From positions 91,654,450-91,718,449 of the forward strand of contig BTPG01000006.1 in NCBI GenBank assembly GCA_036245525.1: 64,000 bases of DNA. The letters run 5' to 3'. This DNA is from Semisulcospira habei. Its lineage: Eukaryota > Mollusca > Gastropoda > Semisulcospiridae. How positions within the stretch are numbered: position 1 is the first letter of the stretch; each line of letters opens with the position of its first letter. The notes beneath the pieces were generated by a model. That model saw only the letters and a list, made by a program, of their open reading frames with translations, was not told the DNA's origin and ran no database searches. Shown here in pieces: positions 42,701 to 52,777 of the stretch. The translations under genes and the position numbers were made by a program.

Positions 42701-44860
42701 GCCCTGCAGACGCCCCCGTCCCCGCCCCTGCTTGGCCTAGACCTGCCCGCCGTCCTTTCGGGCGTGGTAGGGCCCGATGACTACACTCCGACCACATCTC
42801 CCCCGACCGCTTCCGGGTCCCCGGTCGGCGGGAGACTAGCACTTCACAGCGACGCTTGGACCTCGCTGTTTCCCGACGACCCGTGGATCCTCTCGACAGT
42901 TTGCCAAGGACTACAGCTGTCGTTCTGCTCACCCCCTCCACTGCGCCGGTCTCCACTTTGGACGTCGATGCCCGTCGACTCGCTCAGAGCAGAGGCACTA
43001 CGCAACGAGGTGGCTGCACTACTCCAGAAGAACGCCACAGAGGTAGTCAGACGCCACGACTCTCCGGCCTTCTACAGTCGTCTGTTTGTTGTTCCCAAGC
43101 CGGGGGGCAAGTGGCGTCCGGTCATCGACCTCTCCGCCCTGAACAGGTTCCTTGTCGCCCCGCCGTTCCGGATGGAAACCGCTCGAGCCCTGCGTTCCGC
43201 GGTGCAGCCGTTCGATTTCGCCATCAGCCTCGACCTCTCAGACGCCTATCTACATGTTCCCATGCACCCGGCGTCCAGACGCTTCCTTCGGTTCGCCTTT
43301 GCCGGAATCGTCTACCAGTTCCGCGCTCTACCCTTTGGTCTCAACCTCAGCCCGTGGGTGTTCACCAGGATCATGGATGCGGTCGTCGCCAGGGCCAGAA
43401 GGACGAGCTCAAGCCCTACGTCCAACTACCTCGACGATCTTCTTCTACGAAACCAGGTGGACTCCGCCTTGGAGAGGGACCGGGACGCACTCATGGACCT
43501 CCTCGACTTCCTCGGGTTCATCGTCAACAAGGGCAAGTCCGACCTCTCCCCGTCCCGCTGTTTCGTCCACCTGAGAATGGAGTTCCACACCGATCTCAAC
43601 TTAGTGCGACTCCCGGAAACGCGTATTCAGAAGATCAGCGATCTGGCGCGACAGGTGGCTCAGCAGGACAAGGTCTCGGCACGGGTGTGGCTACAGTTGC
43701 TGGGCCTGATGAGCGCGGCCTCAGACCTGATTCCCCTGGGACGTCTCCATTCCTGACCGCTCCAGTTGCACCTACTACTGCATTGGCGACCCTCGAAGGA
43801 CGACATCGACGCTCTGATTCCGGTTCCCCCGATGTTACTTCCACACCTGAGGCGCTGGGCGGACCACAACTGGCTGGCTTCGGGAGTCTCCCTTTACACA
43901 CCGCCTCCCAGCTTGTCCCTTTGCGTCAACGCAAGTCTCACCGGTTGGGGAGCCCATCTGCTACCGTCATTCACGACAGCCTCGGGGGTGTGGCCCACGG
44001 ATCTTCTGACCCGACACATCAACTGGTTGGAGTTGCAGGCGGTGTGGCAGGCGCTATTGACGTGGGACTCTCAGCTCCAGGGTCAGGAACTGCTCGTGCT
44101 GTCCGACAACTCCACAGTCGTCGCCTACCTACAGAAGCAGGGCGGTACGCGCTCCCCTTCTCTGTGCATCCTCCTGTACCAGCTGCTTCGTTGGTGCGAA
44201 GATCGGGGCATCTCTCTGCGCGCCAGACACTTTCCAGGTCATCTCAACGGGCTGGCCGACTCCTTATCACGCCGCGGACAGCTCCTGCACACAGAATGGA
44301 CACTGCGGCCGGACATCTTCCAGTTGATCGCGGCCAGATGGGAAGCTCCTATGATCGACCTGTTCGCCACCCGTTGGAACCACCAGTTGCCGCTGTTCAT
44401 CTCGCCGGTTCCAGATCCTCTAGCTTGGGCGGTCGACGCACTGTCCATTCCCTGGGACGGGCTCATCGCCTACGCTTATCCGCCGACGGTGCTGGTTCCC
44501 AAAGTCCTCCACAAGCTTCGCGGCTGCAACACGATTCTGTTCCTGGTGGCGCCCTTCTGCTGGAGCAAGTCGTGGTCGACGGACCTGCTGAACCTAGCCA
44601 CCAGTCCACCTCTTCAGCTTCCTACGCCTCGCACGATGCTCAAGCAGCCTCGACAGCCGCTGTTTCACCCTTGCCCGGAGCGCCTCCTTCTACACGCTTG
44701 GAGGTTGTGCGGCAGGCCCTCACCAGAAGAGGCTTCTCAGGTGACGCAGTGGCAGCTATCGCTGCTGCACGCAGACCCTCTACCAGACGAGTCTACGAGG
44801 GGAAGTGGAAGGTGCTGTGCGACTGGTGTGGTGACAACAACCTTACCCCCACCGAGTTGA
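42700..44860 (+). pseudogene. RT-RNase H of DIRS copy D3 (single in-frame stop)
   Basis: RT motifs: VVPKPGGKWRPVIDLSALN (around 43091), SLDLSDAYLHVPMHPAS (around 43226) and NYLDDLLLRNQ (around 43426). A TGA at 43754-43756, where E has TAC TCC CGA (Tyr-Ser-Arg), interrupts the frame. RNase H follows in the same frame: LCVNASLTGWGAHLL (first Asp replaced by Asn), WLELQAVWQA, VLSDNSTVVAYLQKQGG and RHFPGHLNGLADSLSR. Then comes the post-RNase H region (DLFATRWNHQLPLF, IPWDGLIAYAYPPT, LVPKVLHKL). The Asp-to-Asn change and the stop argue against activity. Confidence 0.88.
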
Positions 44861-45762
44861 CGATGCCCCAGCTGGCGGAGTTCTTCCTCTGGCTGTTCAA
44901 CTTCCAGAGTTTGGCGCCTATTACCATCCGGGGTTACCTGGCAATGATTGCTGACACCTACCGCCACCTGGGCCGGACAGACCCTGGTGCCTGCAAAGAC
45001 CTGGCTGATCTCATGACACACTTCGGTTTACAACGCCCGGCGCTACGGTCACTGTTGCCTAGATGGGACCTACCTTGGGTGCTGACCTGGCTCAACTCTG
45101 CCCGTTTTGAACCCCTACAGTTGGCAAGCTTACTGGATGTAACTAGAAAGACGTGCTTCCTGTTGGCCCTTGCTACCGCTTCCAGGGTCAGTGAGCTTCA
45201 CGCGCTGTCCACACGATCAGATTGTCTGCAGTTCCGGACTGACGGCTCGGTGCAACTGCTGCCTGAACCATCCTTTCTCGCCAAGACGCGGTCGCCTCTG
45301 ACGACCCCACAGATGATGACCATCCGACCTTTACGTGTGACAGAATCCACCCGGGAGTCCAGACAACAGGACCCGGTGAGAGCCTTGCGTGTGTACCTGC
45401 GACGGACCAGACCGCTGCGCAGAAGACGGACCCGCCTTTTTCTCCCTCTGTCCCCAGGTAGACAGGACATATCCGCCCAGACCATCTCCTCATGGATTCG
45501 ATGGGTGATCCGCTCGGCCTATCAAGACCTCGCGCCAGAAGTAGCCCAACGTATGCACATCAGGGCGCACGAGGTCCGAGCCATGGCCACAAGTCTCGCC
45601 TTCGACCGCAATTGTGCAGTGAAAGACATTGTGGCGGCCGTGGGATGGCGAGCAGAGTCCACATTTGCCCGATTCTATCTGAGGGACCTCTCCACCCAGC
45701 GGCAGAACCTCACGCTGGTGGGAGACATCGCAGCAGCGCAACACTCCCTCCCGGCGCCCTAG
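44690..45762 (+). CDS. Tyrosine recombinase of DIRS copy D3 (open frame)
   Basis: Open through to the TAG at 45760-45762, in the -1 frame relative to RT/RNase H and overlapping its end by about 170 nt. N-terminal core-binding part: TRLEVVRQALTRRGFSGDAV, YEGKWKVLCDWC, LAEFFLWLF and ITIRGYLAMIADTYRHLG. Catalytic part: ASRVSELHALS (Arg), IRAHEVRAMATS (His-x-x-Arg) and STFARFYLRDLS (Tyr). Such enzymes integrate the DIRS circular DNA by site-specific recombination without a staggered-cut duplication. No clear ATG precedes the domain, so translation probably depends on frameshifting, reinitiation or splicing. Ends SLPAP at a palindrome. Confidence 0.9.
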
Positions 45763-45880
45763 GCGCCGTAAGTACCTTAGCTAAAATTATCGGGAGTTTG
45801 CTGTACGAGGGCGGGTCTGTGGGCTGTGTCGTTGGCAGTGGGGGCGATAGGGCGGCACCCACCTCCTCTTTGTGATTCTC

Positions 45881-46241
45881 CCTAAGTGTAATACCATCGG
45901 TAATGTGTTTTGAGAAAACAAATAAATTTTTCAATTAAAATATATTTTTTTGAAAAATACTTACCGATGGTATTACTCGAAGGTCCCTCCCACTGGCCCC
46001 GCTTGCCGCGGTTGGCTAAGAAACTAAACTGAGGTATGACGGGTATTTTCGCACCGGATGGGAAGAAGGGGAGGCTATTCTGGCGGGGGCCTATTCTATG
46101 GCGCCCCACTCCTGCCAACGATACCGTATACGGACACAACCAAATTTGGCTAAAATTAGGCTAGCTAAGAACCATTCCCTAAGTGTAATACCATCGGTAA
46201 GTATTTTTCAAAAAAATATATTTTAATTGAAAAATTTATTT
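45881..46241 (+). repeat. ICR and right ITR of copy D3
   Basis: The ICR (45881-45976) is CCTAAGTGTAATACCATCGG, GAGAAAACAAATAAATTTTT and AAATACTTACCGATGGTATT. The right ITR ends TAATACCATCGGTAAGTATT and a tip ending TTT (46239-46241). Left ITR counterpart at 39313-39520 (for example ATCCGGTGCGAAAATACCCG there and CGGGTATTTTCGCACCGGAT here). Confidence 0.92.
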
Positions 46242-46546
46242 TTCTTTAAAAGGTATTTTTTCGAAAAATACTTACCGATGACATGACTCAGACGACCCTC
46301 CCACCTGCCTCGCATGCCGCTGGTGAGCTAAGTATCCTGACTGAGGAATTATGGGTACTCGGTTCCGGATGGGCAGTATCGGGAGACAACTCTCGGCCCC
46401 CTCGGGGTTCCCCCGAGTGCCTCCCGGGTTGTGTGGTAACACAACGAGCTCTTAGGCTAGAATTGAGTAAGTAGTAGACACTTCCATAAGGTCATGTCAT
46501 CGGTAAGTATTTTTCGAAAAAATACCTCTTAAAGAAAAATGCATTT
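46242..46546 (+). mobile_element. DIRS1-like copy D, segment 3 (half ICR and right ITR)
   Basis: The remaining ICR half (TTCTTTAAAAGGTATTTTTT, CTTACCGATGACATGACT) and the right ITR of D. It includes CATAATTC-type sequence complementary to 27138-27170 and the GTTGTGTGGTAACACAAC palindrome (46428-46445). It ends AAAAATGCATTT at 46546, 67 bp before the last CWF19L1 exon. Confidence 0.9.
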
Positions 46547-46613
46547 TTCTCCACTTTAGAAAAAAAAAGGTTGTTTGAATAACGGATTGTGTAATTTTTG
46601 TTTTTTCCTAAAG

Positions 46614-46755
46614 GGAGGTGCTAGCAGAGCCAGCAATTCTCAACATGCCGGAGCGGGTGGACTGGCGTAGCTGTCAGACCAGTAAAGATGAAGAGGCTCG
46701 CATGGCATCGGACTTCAAAGCTACCTTCCGTGCTTTTGACTTCAACTTTGACTGA
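46614..46755 (+). CDS. CWF19L1: CWF19L1 terminal coding exon
   Basis: Acceptor TTTTTTCCTAAAG. The first base completes the Arg codon (AG|G) across the 26.3-kb intron. It then reads EVLAEPAILNMPERVDWRSC, QTSKDEEARMASDFKATF and RAFDFNFD, followed by TGA at 46753-46755. Matches the [20 protein letters not shown]...DFTLDD C-terminus of CWF19L1. Confidence 0.96.
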
Positions 46756-47033
46756 CACAGCCAAAATAGCTCATTTTAGAATCACATGCTGAGCACTACA
46801 TGAATGTCTTGGGGGTGGGGGGGGGGGGGGGGGATCACAGTAACTAAAGTATAGGGGGAGGGATCACAGTAACTAAAGTATGGGGGGGGGGGGGGATCAC
46901 AGCAACTAAAGTAGACAGGCTACCACAGCATGTTTTAATGTGTGTGAGCTATCAAGGTTGATCCATCATCCAAAGGCAACAGCCAGCTAGTGCTGGAATG
47001 AAAGGGTGACGTTCCTATTCCTGTACCATTTGC

Positions 47034-47308
47034 TGGTGTAATCCCCAGATAGACCCACTTGGGAAGTACACCACAAGCACACTTCTATTCAAATGATTGA
47101 TTGTACATTGCTTAACGTCCCGACAGCAACAAGGCTTTCTCAGGACGTGCCTGCACTGCTTGTGAAAAAAAAACTAAACAGAAAATTGAATGTATGTCGC
47201 CAGCCGGTCAAATACGTTAAATAAACCTACAACATGAGGTGCTTTGCATCTCAATTGAATGGAAGTGTTCTTGTGGTGTACTTCCCGAGTGGGTCTGTCT
47301 TGGGATTA
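47034..47308. repeat. Fold-back repeat in the CWF19L1 3' UTR
   Basis: About 58-bp inverted arms: AGACCCACTTGGGAAGTACA at 47050-47069 and TGTACTTCCCGAGTGGGTCT at 47277-47296, separated by ~170 bp. MITE-like, and probably part of the mature 3' UTR if the distal poly(A) site is used. Confidence 0.8.
47219..47224 (+). terminator. CWF19L1: Candidate poly(A) signal of CWF19L1
   Basis: AATAAA 464 bp after the stop codon. A second AATAAA lies at 47600-47605. Assignment is inferred from position only. Confidence 0.5.
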
Positions 47309-47814
47309 TAACCGAAAATGATACAGGTGAGCTGCCAGAGGTTGGCATGGCCCATAATTACATGTATGGGAAGGAACTGAACATATTGTTCACCAGTTGT
47401 GAAATATTTTTGTGGCCTTTGAGTATTTGAAATATATAATACTGTGCTGATCCCAGTGGTTACTTTGTGTGTACAAGCATTTTATACTGTTGTAATGACA
47501 ATACAGTAAAGACAAAGCGCTGCGTACCGTGCGAATGTGTTATTACAGTACATATATGAGAATGTTGTGAATCGAAAGTGAGCCCAAAATTCATTGTTGA
47601 ATAAACTGAATGCTTGCAGACCAGCACAAAGGTGAGTATCTCATGAAAAGAATAAAATGGCAAACTAATTATGCATTACTATTGTATTGTCATGGTCAAT
47701 CCATCTCCTGTGACTTGTACATAAGATCCAGGACAACTGTAAACACATGTCATGTAGCTGTATACAAAATGTTGATGGTCCTGCTCCAGGCTATAAACGG
47801 ATAAAAGTATGCTC

Positions 47815-48012
47815 TTTGTTTCTTCAAAAACATTACCGATGACATGACTACCAGGAGTGTCCACTCCTTGCTCAATTCTAGCCTAAGAACCCGTTGTGTA
47901 AACACAACCCGGGAGGCACTCGGGGAACCCCCAGAGGGACCGAGAGTTGTCTCCCGCTCCTACTCACCAGCCCTATTCACCTGTGAACTCCAGTCACGCT
48001 TCTTAGGCTCAC
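47815..48012 (+). repeat. Left inverted terminal repeat, copy E
   Basis: Exact reverse complement of 53945-54110 over about 166 bp. For example GGGAGGCACTCGGGGAACCC here and GGGTTCCCCGAGTGCCTCCC there (with one extra matching C/G on each side). Contains the palindrome GTTGTGTAAACACAAC. The 5' transcription start is not identifiable by eye. Confidence 0.95.
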
Positions 48013-48188
48013 GCGTTCAGACGTGTTGTCTCTAGCCTCTGGACTTAGAAGTTTTTCGACCGGGTCGGTCTGCTTTGCTTGCTTCGTCTTCGCCGGCCTG
48101 GGATTCTGCGCGTGCGACGTTGGTCGACTGCAGCTTCGGTCTTGTTCAAGGGTTCCCTCTCTGGCTTGCCGGTCGGGCTGCGGGTGTC

Positions 48189-48226
48189 ATGGAGCTTTCT
48201 CCTTCTCGTACCTCTCCGACTGACAG
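48189..48226 (+). CDS. gag first coding exon of DIRS copy E
   Basis: ATG followed by 11 codons and two bases, reading MELSPSRTSPTD plus AG before the donor GACAG|GTAAGG. The frame continues exactly into the second exon at 48670 (AG|T = Ser, then GLLMTCTKC). D2 and D3 have a shorter first exon (ATGGCCAG) in the same phase. The frame fit, not transcript evidence, supports this start. Confidence 0.75.
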
Positions 48227-48669
48227 GTAAGGTAGTTAGAGGGCCCTCGGCTGGTTGCCCGGGCGGGGCACAGGCACGAGCAGCTTGCTTTTTGCGTCGC
48301 TTCTCCCTCGGTTGGGGTTTTTGGACCTCTGTTTGGTGGCCTGATTAGCTGAAGAATGTTGGCGCCGGTTTTGGCGGGATTTCGCGCCATTACCAGATGC
48401 GAGCGGTGAGTCAAGTTACTGTATCTCGGCCACACCTAACGTTTTTCGGCTTTCGGTTTAGACACCCCTCGTTATGACGAAGGCTTGGATACTCACCTGT
48501 CCCGGCAGGGTTTGTTTTCCCTCCGCCGTAGTTTTAATTAAATGTTGATGGCAGGTGACCGTACGTTGGTTAATCGGGTGCATAACACCACAGTAGCTTG
48601 GGGGCCTAAAAGCTTAACGGGGTGATTGGTGGACGCTTGCCGAGTGCCTTCATGTTTTGTGTGTTGCAG
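48227..48669 (+). promoter_or_regulatory. Predicted phase-2 intron in the gag frame of copy E
   Basis: 443 bp, donor GTAAGG, acceptor TTTTGTGTGTTGCAG. Unspliced, the downstream frame has no ATG until 48680. No other feature is seen in the intron. Intron position and phase agree with D2 (190 bp) and D3 (180 bp) although intron sequence and length differ. Confidence 0.75.
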
Positions 48670-51600
48670 TGGCTTACTGATGACATGCACAAAATGCGGA
48701 GGCTTCCAGTGGCCGTCGGATAAGCATGCAGTCTGTCTCCCCTGCGCTGGGTGTGCGTCCGACCATACGTGTGACGTCTGTGCTACATGGCCGGAACTGC
48801 GGTGGTCTAATCTCTGGAACTTTTATAGGAGAGAGCCTTCTACCCTCGCGGGTACCTTGAAGATTTCCGAGACGCCTTCCGCTGTGCCCCCGGCACCGGA
48901 CGTGCGAGACCAACGGGATCCGACGCAGATAACGCCACTGAGTAATCAAGGGACTAGTGCACGGAGTGGGAGTTCGACCGTCAAGACCGCCTCCGTTCTA
49001 GAGCGCGCCCGTACACTTTTGGTGGAAAGAACCCGCCTCTCCCAAGAGCCTGGTTTGGTGGGACGCTCGTGGCGTCCCTCCTCCACCGTCGTTCCCCACT
49101 CGTCTCTGAGGAAGCCGCCGGGATCCCGCTGGAGGTCCCCTGGCCGGCCAGTAACCCGCCTCTCCCAAGAGCCTGGTTCAGAGAGTCATCATTGCACTCG
49201 TCCGGAGCCTCCTGGTTGGGAAGAACGTAGGTACAGGGGTTCTGCTCGACGTTTCCGCTCTCCTTCGCACGATCGTAGGAGGAACTTCTCGCCTCATCGC
49301 TCGTCGCACCGGGACTCCCCTCGCCGCAGACGGTTTTCACCTTCTTCGCATCCCCCCTCTCGGTTGGACCCCCGCTCGTCCCGTCCCTCTTCCCAGCGAC
49401 CGGCCACTTCCCCCCCTCCTCGTACTGACCGCTCCGTTCCATCTCGTCGCAGCCGTTCTCCTCGTCGGGATCCGCCTTCGGCTCGCAGGAGGTCCTCTCC
49501 GCATCGTTCAGACTACCGCTCTCCACTGCGGAGGGAGTCTTCGTCCGCTGCGGTTCTCCGACGGGATTCCCGGCCTCGGAGCCCTCGTCGCCCTCTTCGG
49601 TCGCCGGTTTCCGGACAGCGGGACTTCGACACCCTCAGTTTGGCACCGGAGGATGCTTCGGACTGGTTACTTGGAGGTCTTAGCCGTTCTTCAGCTTCTC
49701 CCTCTTCGGCCTCCAGTGTGTCGGCTTCCGTCAGACAGGTCTCTTCTTCCCGGATGGACACGCGGCTGGCACTGGACGGAGCAGCCAAGCTGATCGCCGC
49801 CGCCTTACCGGAGGATGTTTGCCCAGCTTCACCTCCTGTGAAGAGGAAGATTTCCGCCTTCGTGGACGCGGATAGGACGGTTAAGAGGTTCAAGTCCCTC
49901 CCACAGCCGGCTAGTTTTTTGGATCTGCGGGACGCCTTCTCGTCTCACCTGCATGCGGAGACTCGGAACTCAGACTTCTTCGCGGACGGGAGATGGCCTT
50001 CCGCTCTGGACATCGCTTTTCAGCAGGACTGGTACGCCGGCCATTCGCAGTCGTTCCTCTGCCCGCTTCCTCCAGTGGATCCCGCCGCTCTGATGCAAGC
50101 CGGAGGGGCTTCTATGTTGAAACGGTCCTTCCCACGGGGACTGGATAGGACGGCGTCGCTGGTCCGGAACACGCTCGCCTGCTCCGGTTTCTTGGACTTG
50201 CTGTCTCAGGCTTTCATCCGACGTCTCGAGGAAGCTTGGCAACCTGCTTTGTCTCCTCTCCTGGGAGACCTACTACTCATGGCGGAGGCTGGGAACCGCG
50301 CCGCTTATCACTCATCGGTCAACGCGATGGCGGCTGCGGCTAACTGCGACCTCATGCGACGAGACGCCGTCCTACAAGCTTGCAGTGGTATGCCGGTCGA
50401 CCTGAGTACTCAGCTACGTCGGGCCCCTCTGGGAGGGTCTCTGCTCTTCGGGGATACTTGGCAGACGGTGAAGGACTCCAACTCCGACCGTTGGCCTCGC
50501 AAGACTGTCAAGCAGCGCTTTCCTCCCGCCCGCACGGCCCTGGGGCGCTCCTTGCGGGCCCGGAAACGTGTCACCGCGGACCCGTCTGCCCCACCACGAG
50601 CTGCGCCGCGCTGTCGCCCGTCCTTCCGTCGCCCTGGCCCAGCTAACGCCCCTGCCCCCGCCCCGCCCGTCGCCCTGGGCGCGGGCGGGCCACCTGACTT
50701 GTCCCCTTTTCCGCCCCCGCCGACCGTCGTCGGGGCTCCAGTCGGCGGGAGGCTAGCACGATTCAGCGAGGAGTGGCGCTCGCTGTTTCGAGACGAGCCC
50801 TGGGTTTTGGACGTAGTCACCAGAGGATTACGGATCTCGTTCCGCTCTCCTCCGCCCTTGCGCTCCATTCCTCTTTGGACAGAGGTTCCGTCCGACGCCC
50901 TCAAGGCCGCCGCTCTGCGAGGAGAAGTCGCGGCTCTCCTTTCAAAGGAGGCCACAGAGATAGTGCAGCGTCCGGACTCGCCCGCCTTTTACAGCCGACT
51001 GTTTGTGGTCCCCAAACCCGGCGGCAAGTGGCGGCCAGTCATAGATCTGTCGGCGCTGAACGCCTTCATCGCGGCCCCTTCCTTTCGGATGGAGACGACC
51101 AGGGCTCTTCGTGCGGCGGTGCAACCCATGGACTACGCGGTCAGTTTAGACCTGTCCGACGCCTACCTACATGTCCCCATGCACGCTTCGGCCAGGAAGT
51201 ACCTGCGCTTCGCGTTCGAAGGAGTGATTTACCAGTTTCGCGCCCTGCCGTTCGGTCTCAACCTCAGCCCCTGGGCCTTCACCCGCATCATGGATGCTGT
51301 AGTGGCCAAGGCGAGGCAGTCGTCGTCAAGTCCGACCTCGAATTATCTCGACGACCTTCTTTTGAGAAATCAGGAGGAGACCGCGCTGGCGGCGGACAGG
51401 GACGCTCTTTTACAGCTGCTTTACCGGTTGGGTTTCCTGGTCAACACCGGGAAGTCGGACTTCACTCCGGCGCGCCACTTCTTCCATTTAGGCATGGAGT
51501 TTGTCACGGACCGCAACAGGGTACTTTTGCCAGAGAAACGGATTGTGAAGTTGTCCGCTCTCGCCGCGTTGATAGATCAGCAACAGGCAGCCCCCGCCAG

Positions 51601-52777
51601 GGTCTGGCTTCAGCTTCTGGGCCTGATCAACGCAGCGGCGGATCTTATCCCCCTCGGGCGTCTCTACTCCCGACCGCTACAACTTCATCTCCTACTGCTC
51701 TGGCGTCCCTCCTCGGGTGACTTGACCACGAACGTCCCCGTGTCCCCGTTGGTACGCCCCCACCTTTTACGGTGGACCGACAGAGCCTGGTTGGCTCTGG
51801 GGGTCCCCATTTTCTCCCCATCCCCGCACCTCTCCCTGTGTGTCGACGCGAGTCGGGCTGGTTGGGGAGCCCACCTGCTTCCTCAGTTCACCACGACGTC
51901 CGGCCTCTGGCCTCCGGAGTTCGCGGACAAACACAGCAACTGGTTGGAACTGCAAGCGGTGTGGCAGGCCATCATCGTTTGGGAAGAGCAGCTCAGACAC
52001 CAGCATCTTCTCGTCCTTTCGGACAACTCGACAGTGGTAGCGTATATACAGAAGCAGGGAGGAACTCATTCACCCGATCTATGCATGCTACTCTTCCGAT
52101 TGATGCGATGGTGCGAGGACCGCGATCTGACTCTCAGCGCTCGCCATATTCCCGGTCGCCTGAACGTCTTAGCGGACTCCCTTTCTCGCCGAGGACAGCT
52201 CATTCACACGGAATGGACGCTACGCCAGGACATTTTCCGGATGATTTGCTCTCACTGGGAGACCCCGATGGTGGACCTGTTCGCCACGAGGTGGAATCAC
52301 CAGCTTCCCCTCTTCGTTTCCCCAGTACCGGATCCCCTGGCTTGGGCGGTCGACGCCTTATCCATTCCCTGGGACGGACTCATAGCGTACGCCTTTCCCC
52401 CGACAGTCCTTGTCCCCAAAGTCCTCCTAAAGCTGCGAGGAACCAATGCGATCCTGCTCCTGGTCGCCCCGTTCGCTTGGACTCGTTCCTGGTCCACCGA
52501 CCTGATCAGCCTCGCCACGCACCCTCCGCTACTGCTCCCCACGCCCCGCACTATGCTCAAGCAGCCACGCCAGGCACTGTTCCACCCCTGTCCGGAACGC
52601 TTACTGCTACACGCCTGGAGGTTGTGCGGAAAGCCCTCTCAGCTAGAGGTTTCTCGGGTGCTGCAGTGGAAGCGATCGCTACAGCTCGCAAGCCCTCGAC
52701 TAGACGTATCTATGAGGGGAAATGGAGGGTACTCTGTACCTGGTGCAGCGACCGTCGTCTCTCCCCCACCGAACTGA
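48670..52777 (+). CDS. gag-RT-RNase H polyprotein of DIRS copy E
   Basis: One open frame of 1369 codons. Cys-rich motif: MTCTKCGGFQWPSDKHAVC, then LPCAGC, HTCDVCATW and LWNFYRREP (48680-48840). RS-dipeptide region at about 49226-49613 (RRFRSPSHDRRRN, RRSRSPRRDPPSARRRSSP). Gag core with RFKSLPQPASFLDLRDAFSS, WYAGHSQSFLCPLPPVDPAA, NCDLMRRDAVL and LRRAPLGGSLLFGDTW (49885-50470). RT with KPGGKWRPVIDLSALN (51013), SLDLSDAYLHVPMH (51142) and YLDD (51344-51355). RNase H with CVDASRAGWGAHLL, WLELQAVWQAI, VLSDNSTVVAYIQKQGG and RHIPGRLNVLADSLSR (51838-52190). Last, the region DLFATRWNHQLPLF, AYAFPPTVLVPKVLLKL and LLVAPFAWTRSW, where other DIRS elements carry their DAM-like methyltransferase; that equivalence is inferred. 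Copies element RNA into circular DNA. Confidence 0.93.
49020..49185 (+). repeat. Direct repeat pair in gag of copy E
   Basis: AACCCGCCTCTCCCAAGAGC plus CTGGTT occurs at 49030 and again 123 bp (41 codons) later at 49153. It is the counterpart of the AACCCACCTCGATACAGAGC repeats of copy D and, by position, of the hairpin arrays of D2/D3 and B/C. In E it is not amplified further. Confidence 0.8.

Larger units (their letters stand above)
39313..46241 (+). mobile_element. DIRS1-like copy D3 (full-length, partly intact, nested in the ICR of D)
   Basis: 6.93 kb, starting TTTGTTTTCTCAAAACACAT and ending AAAAATTTATTT. It is inserted precisely at the junction of the two halves of D's ICR: GAAACAAATGCA on the left, TTCTTTAAAAGGTATTTTTT on the right, TTT on both sides. 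Contains a left ITR, spliced gag start, a 96-bp hairpin array, gag core, RT/RNase H with one stop, an intact recombinase frame, ICR and right ITR. Much better preserved than D2, so probably younger. Confidence 0.95.
46756..47814 (+). other. CWF19L1 3' UTR and downstream DNA
   Basis: Holds three G-rich tracts (46816-46833, 46854-46860, 46882-46893), a fold-back repeat (47034-47308) and possible poly(A) signals AATAAA at 47219-47224 and 47600-47605. I cannot tell which signal is used. No further gene is seen before DIRS copy E. Confidence 0.7.

Noticed and set aside
42856..44690. A very long open -1 frame (out of frame with RT) upstream of the D3 recombinase
   Set aside because: It overlaps the real RT/RNase H frame, has no domain of its own and is explained by the G/C-rich codon usage that suppresses stops. 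Only its part after about 44690 is the recombinase.
50773..51720. A long open frame in E in the -1 frame across the RT domain
   Set aside because: A shadow of the RT frame; no homology in this frame and a stop before the recombinase part.
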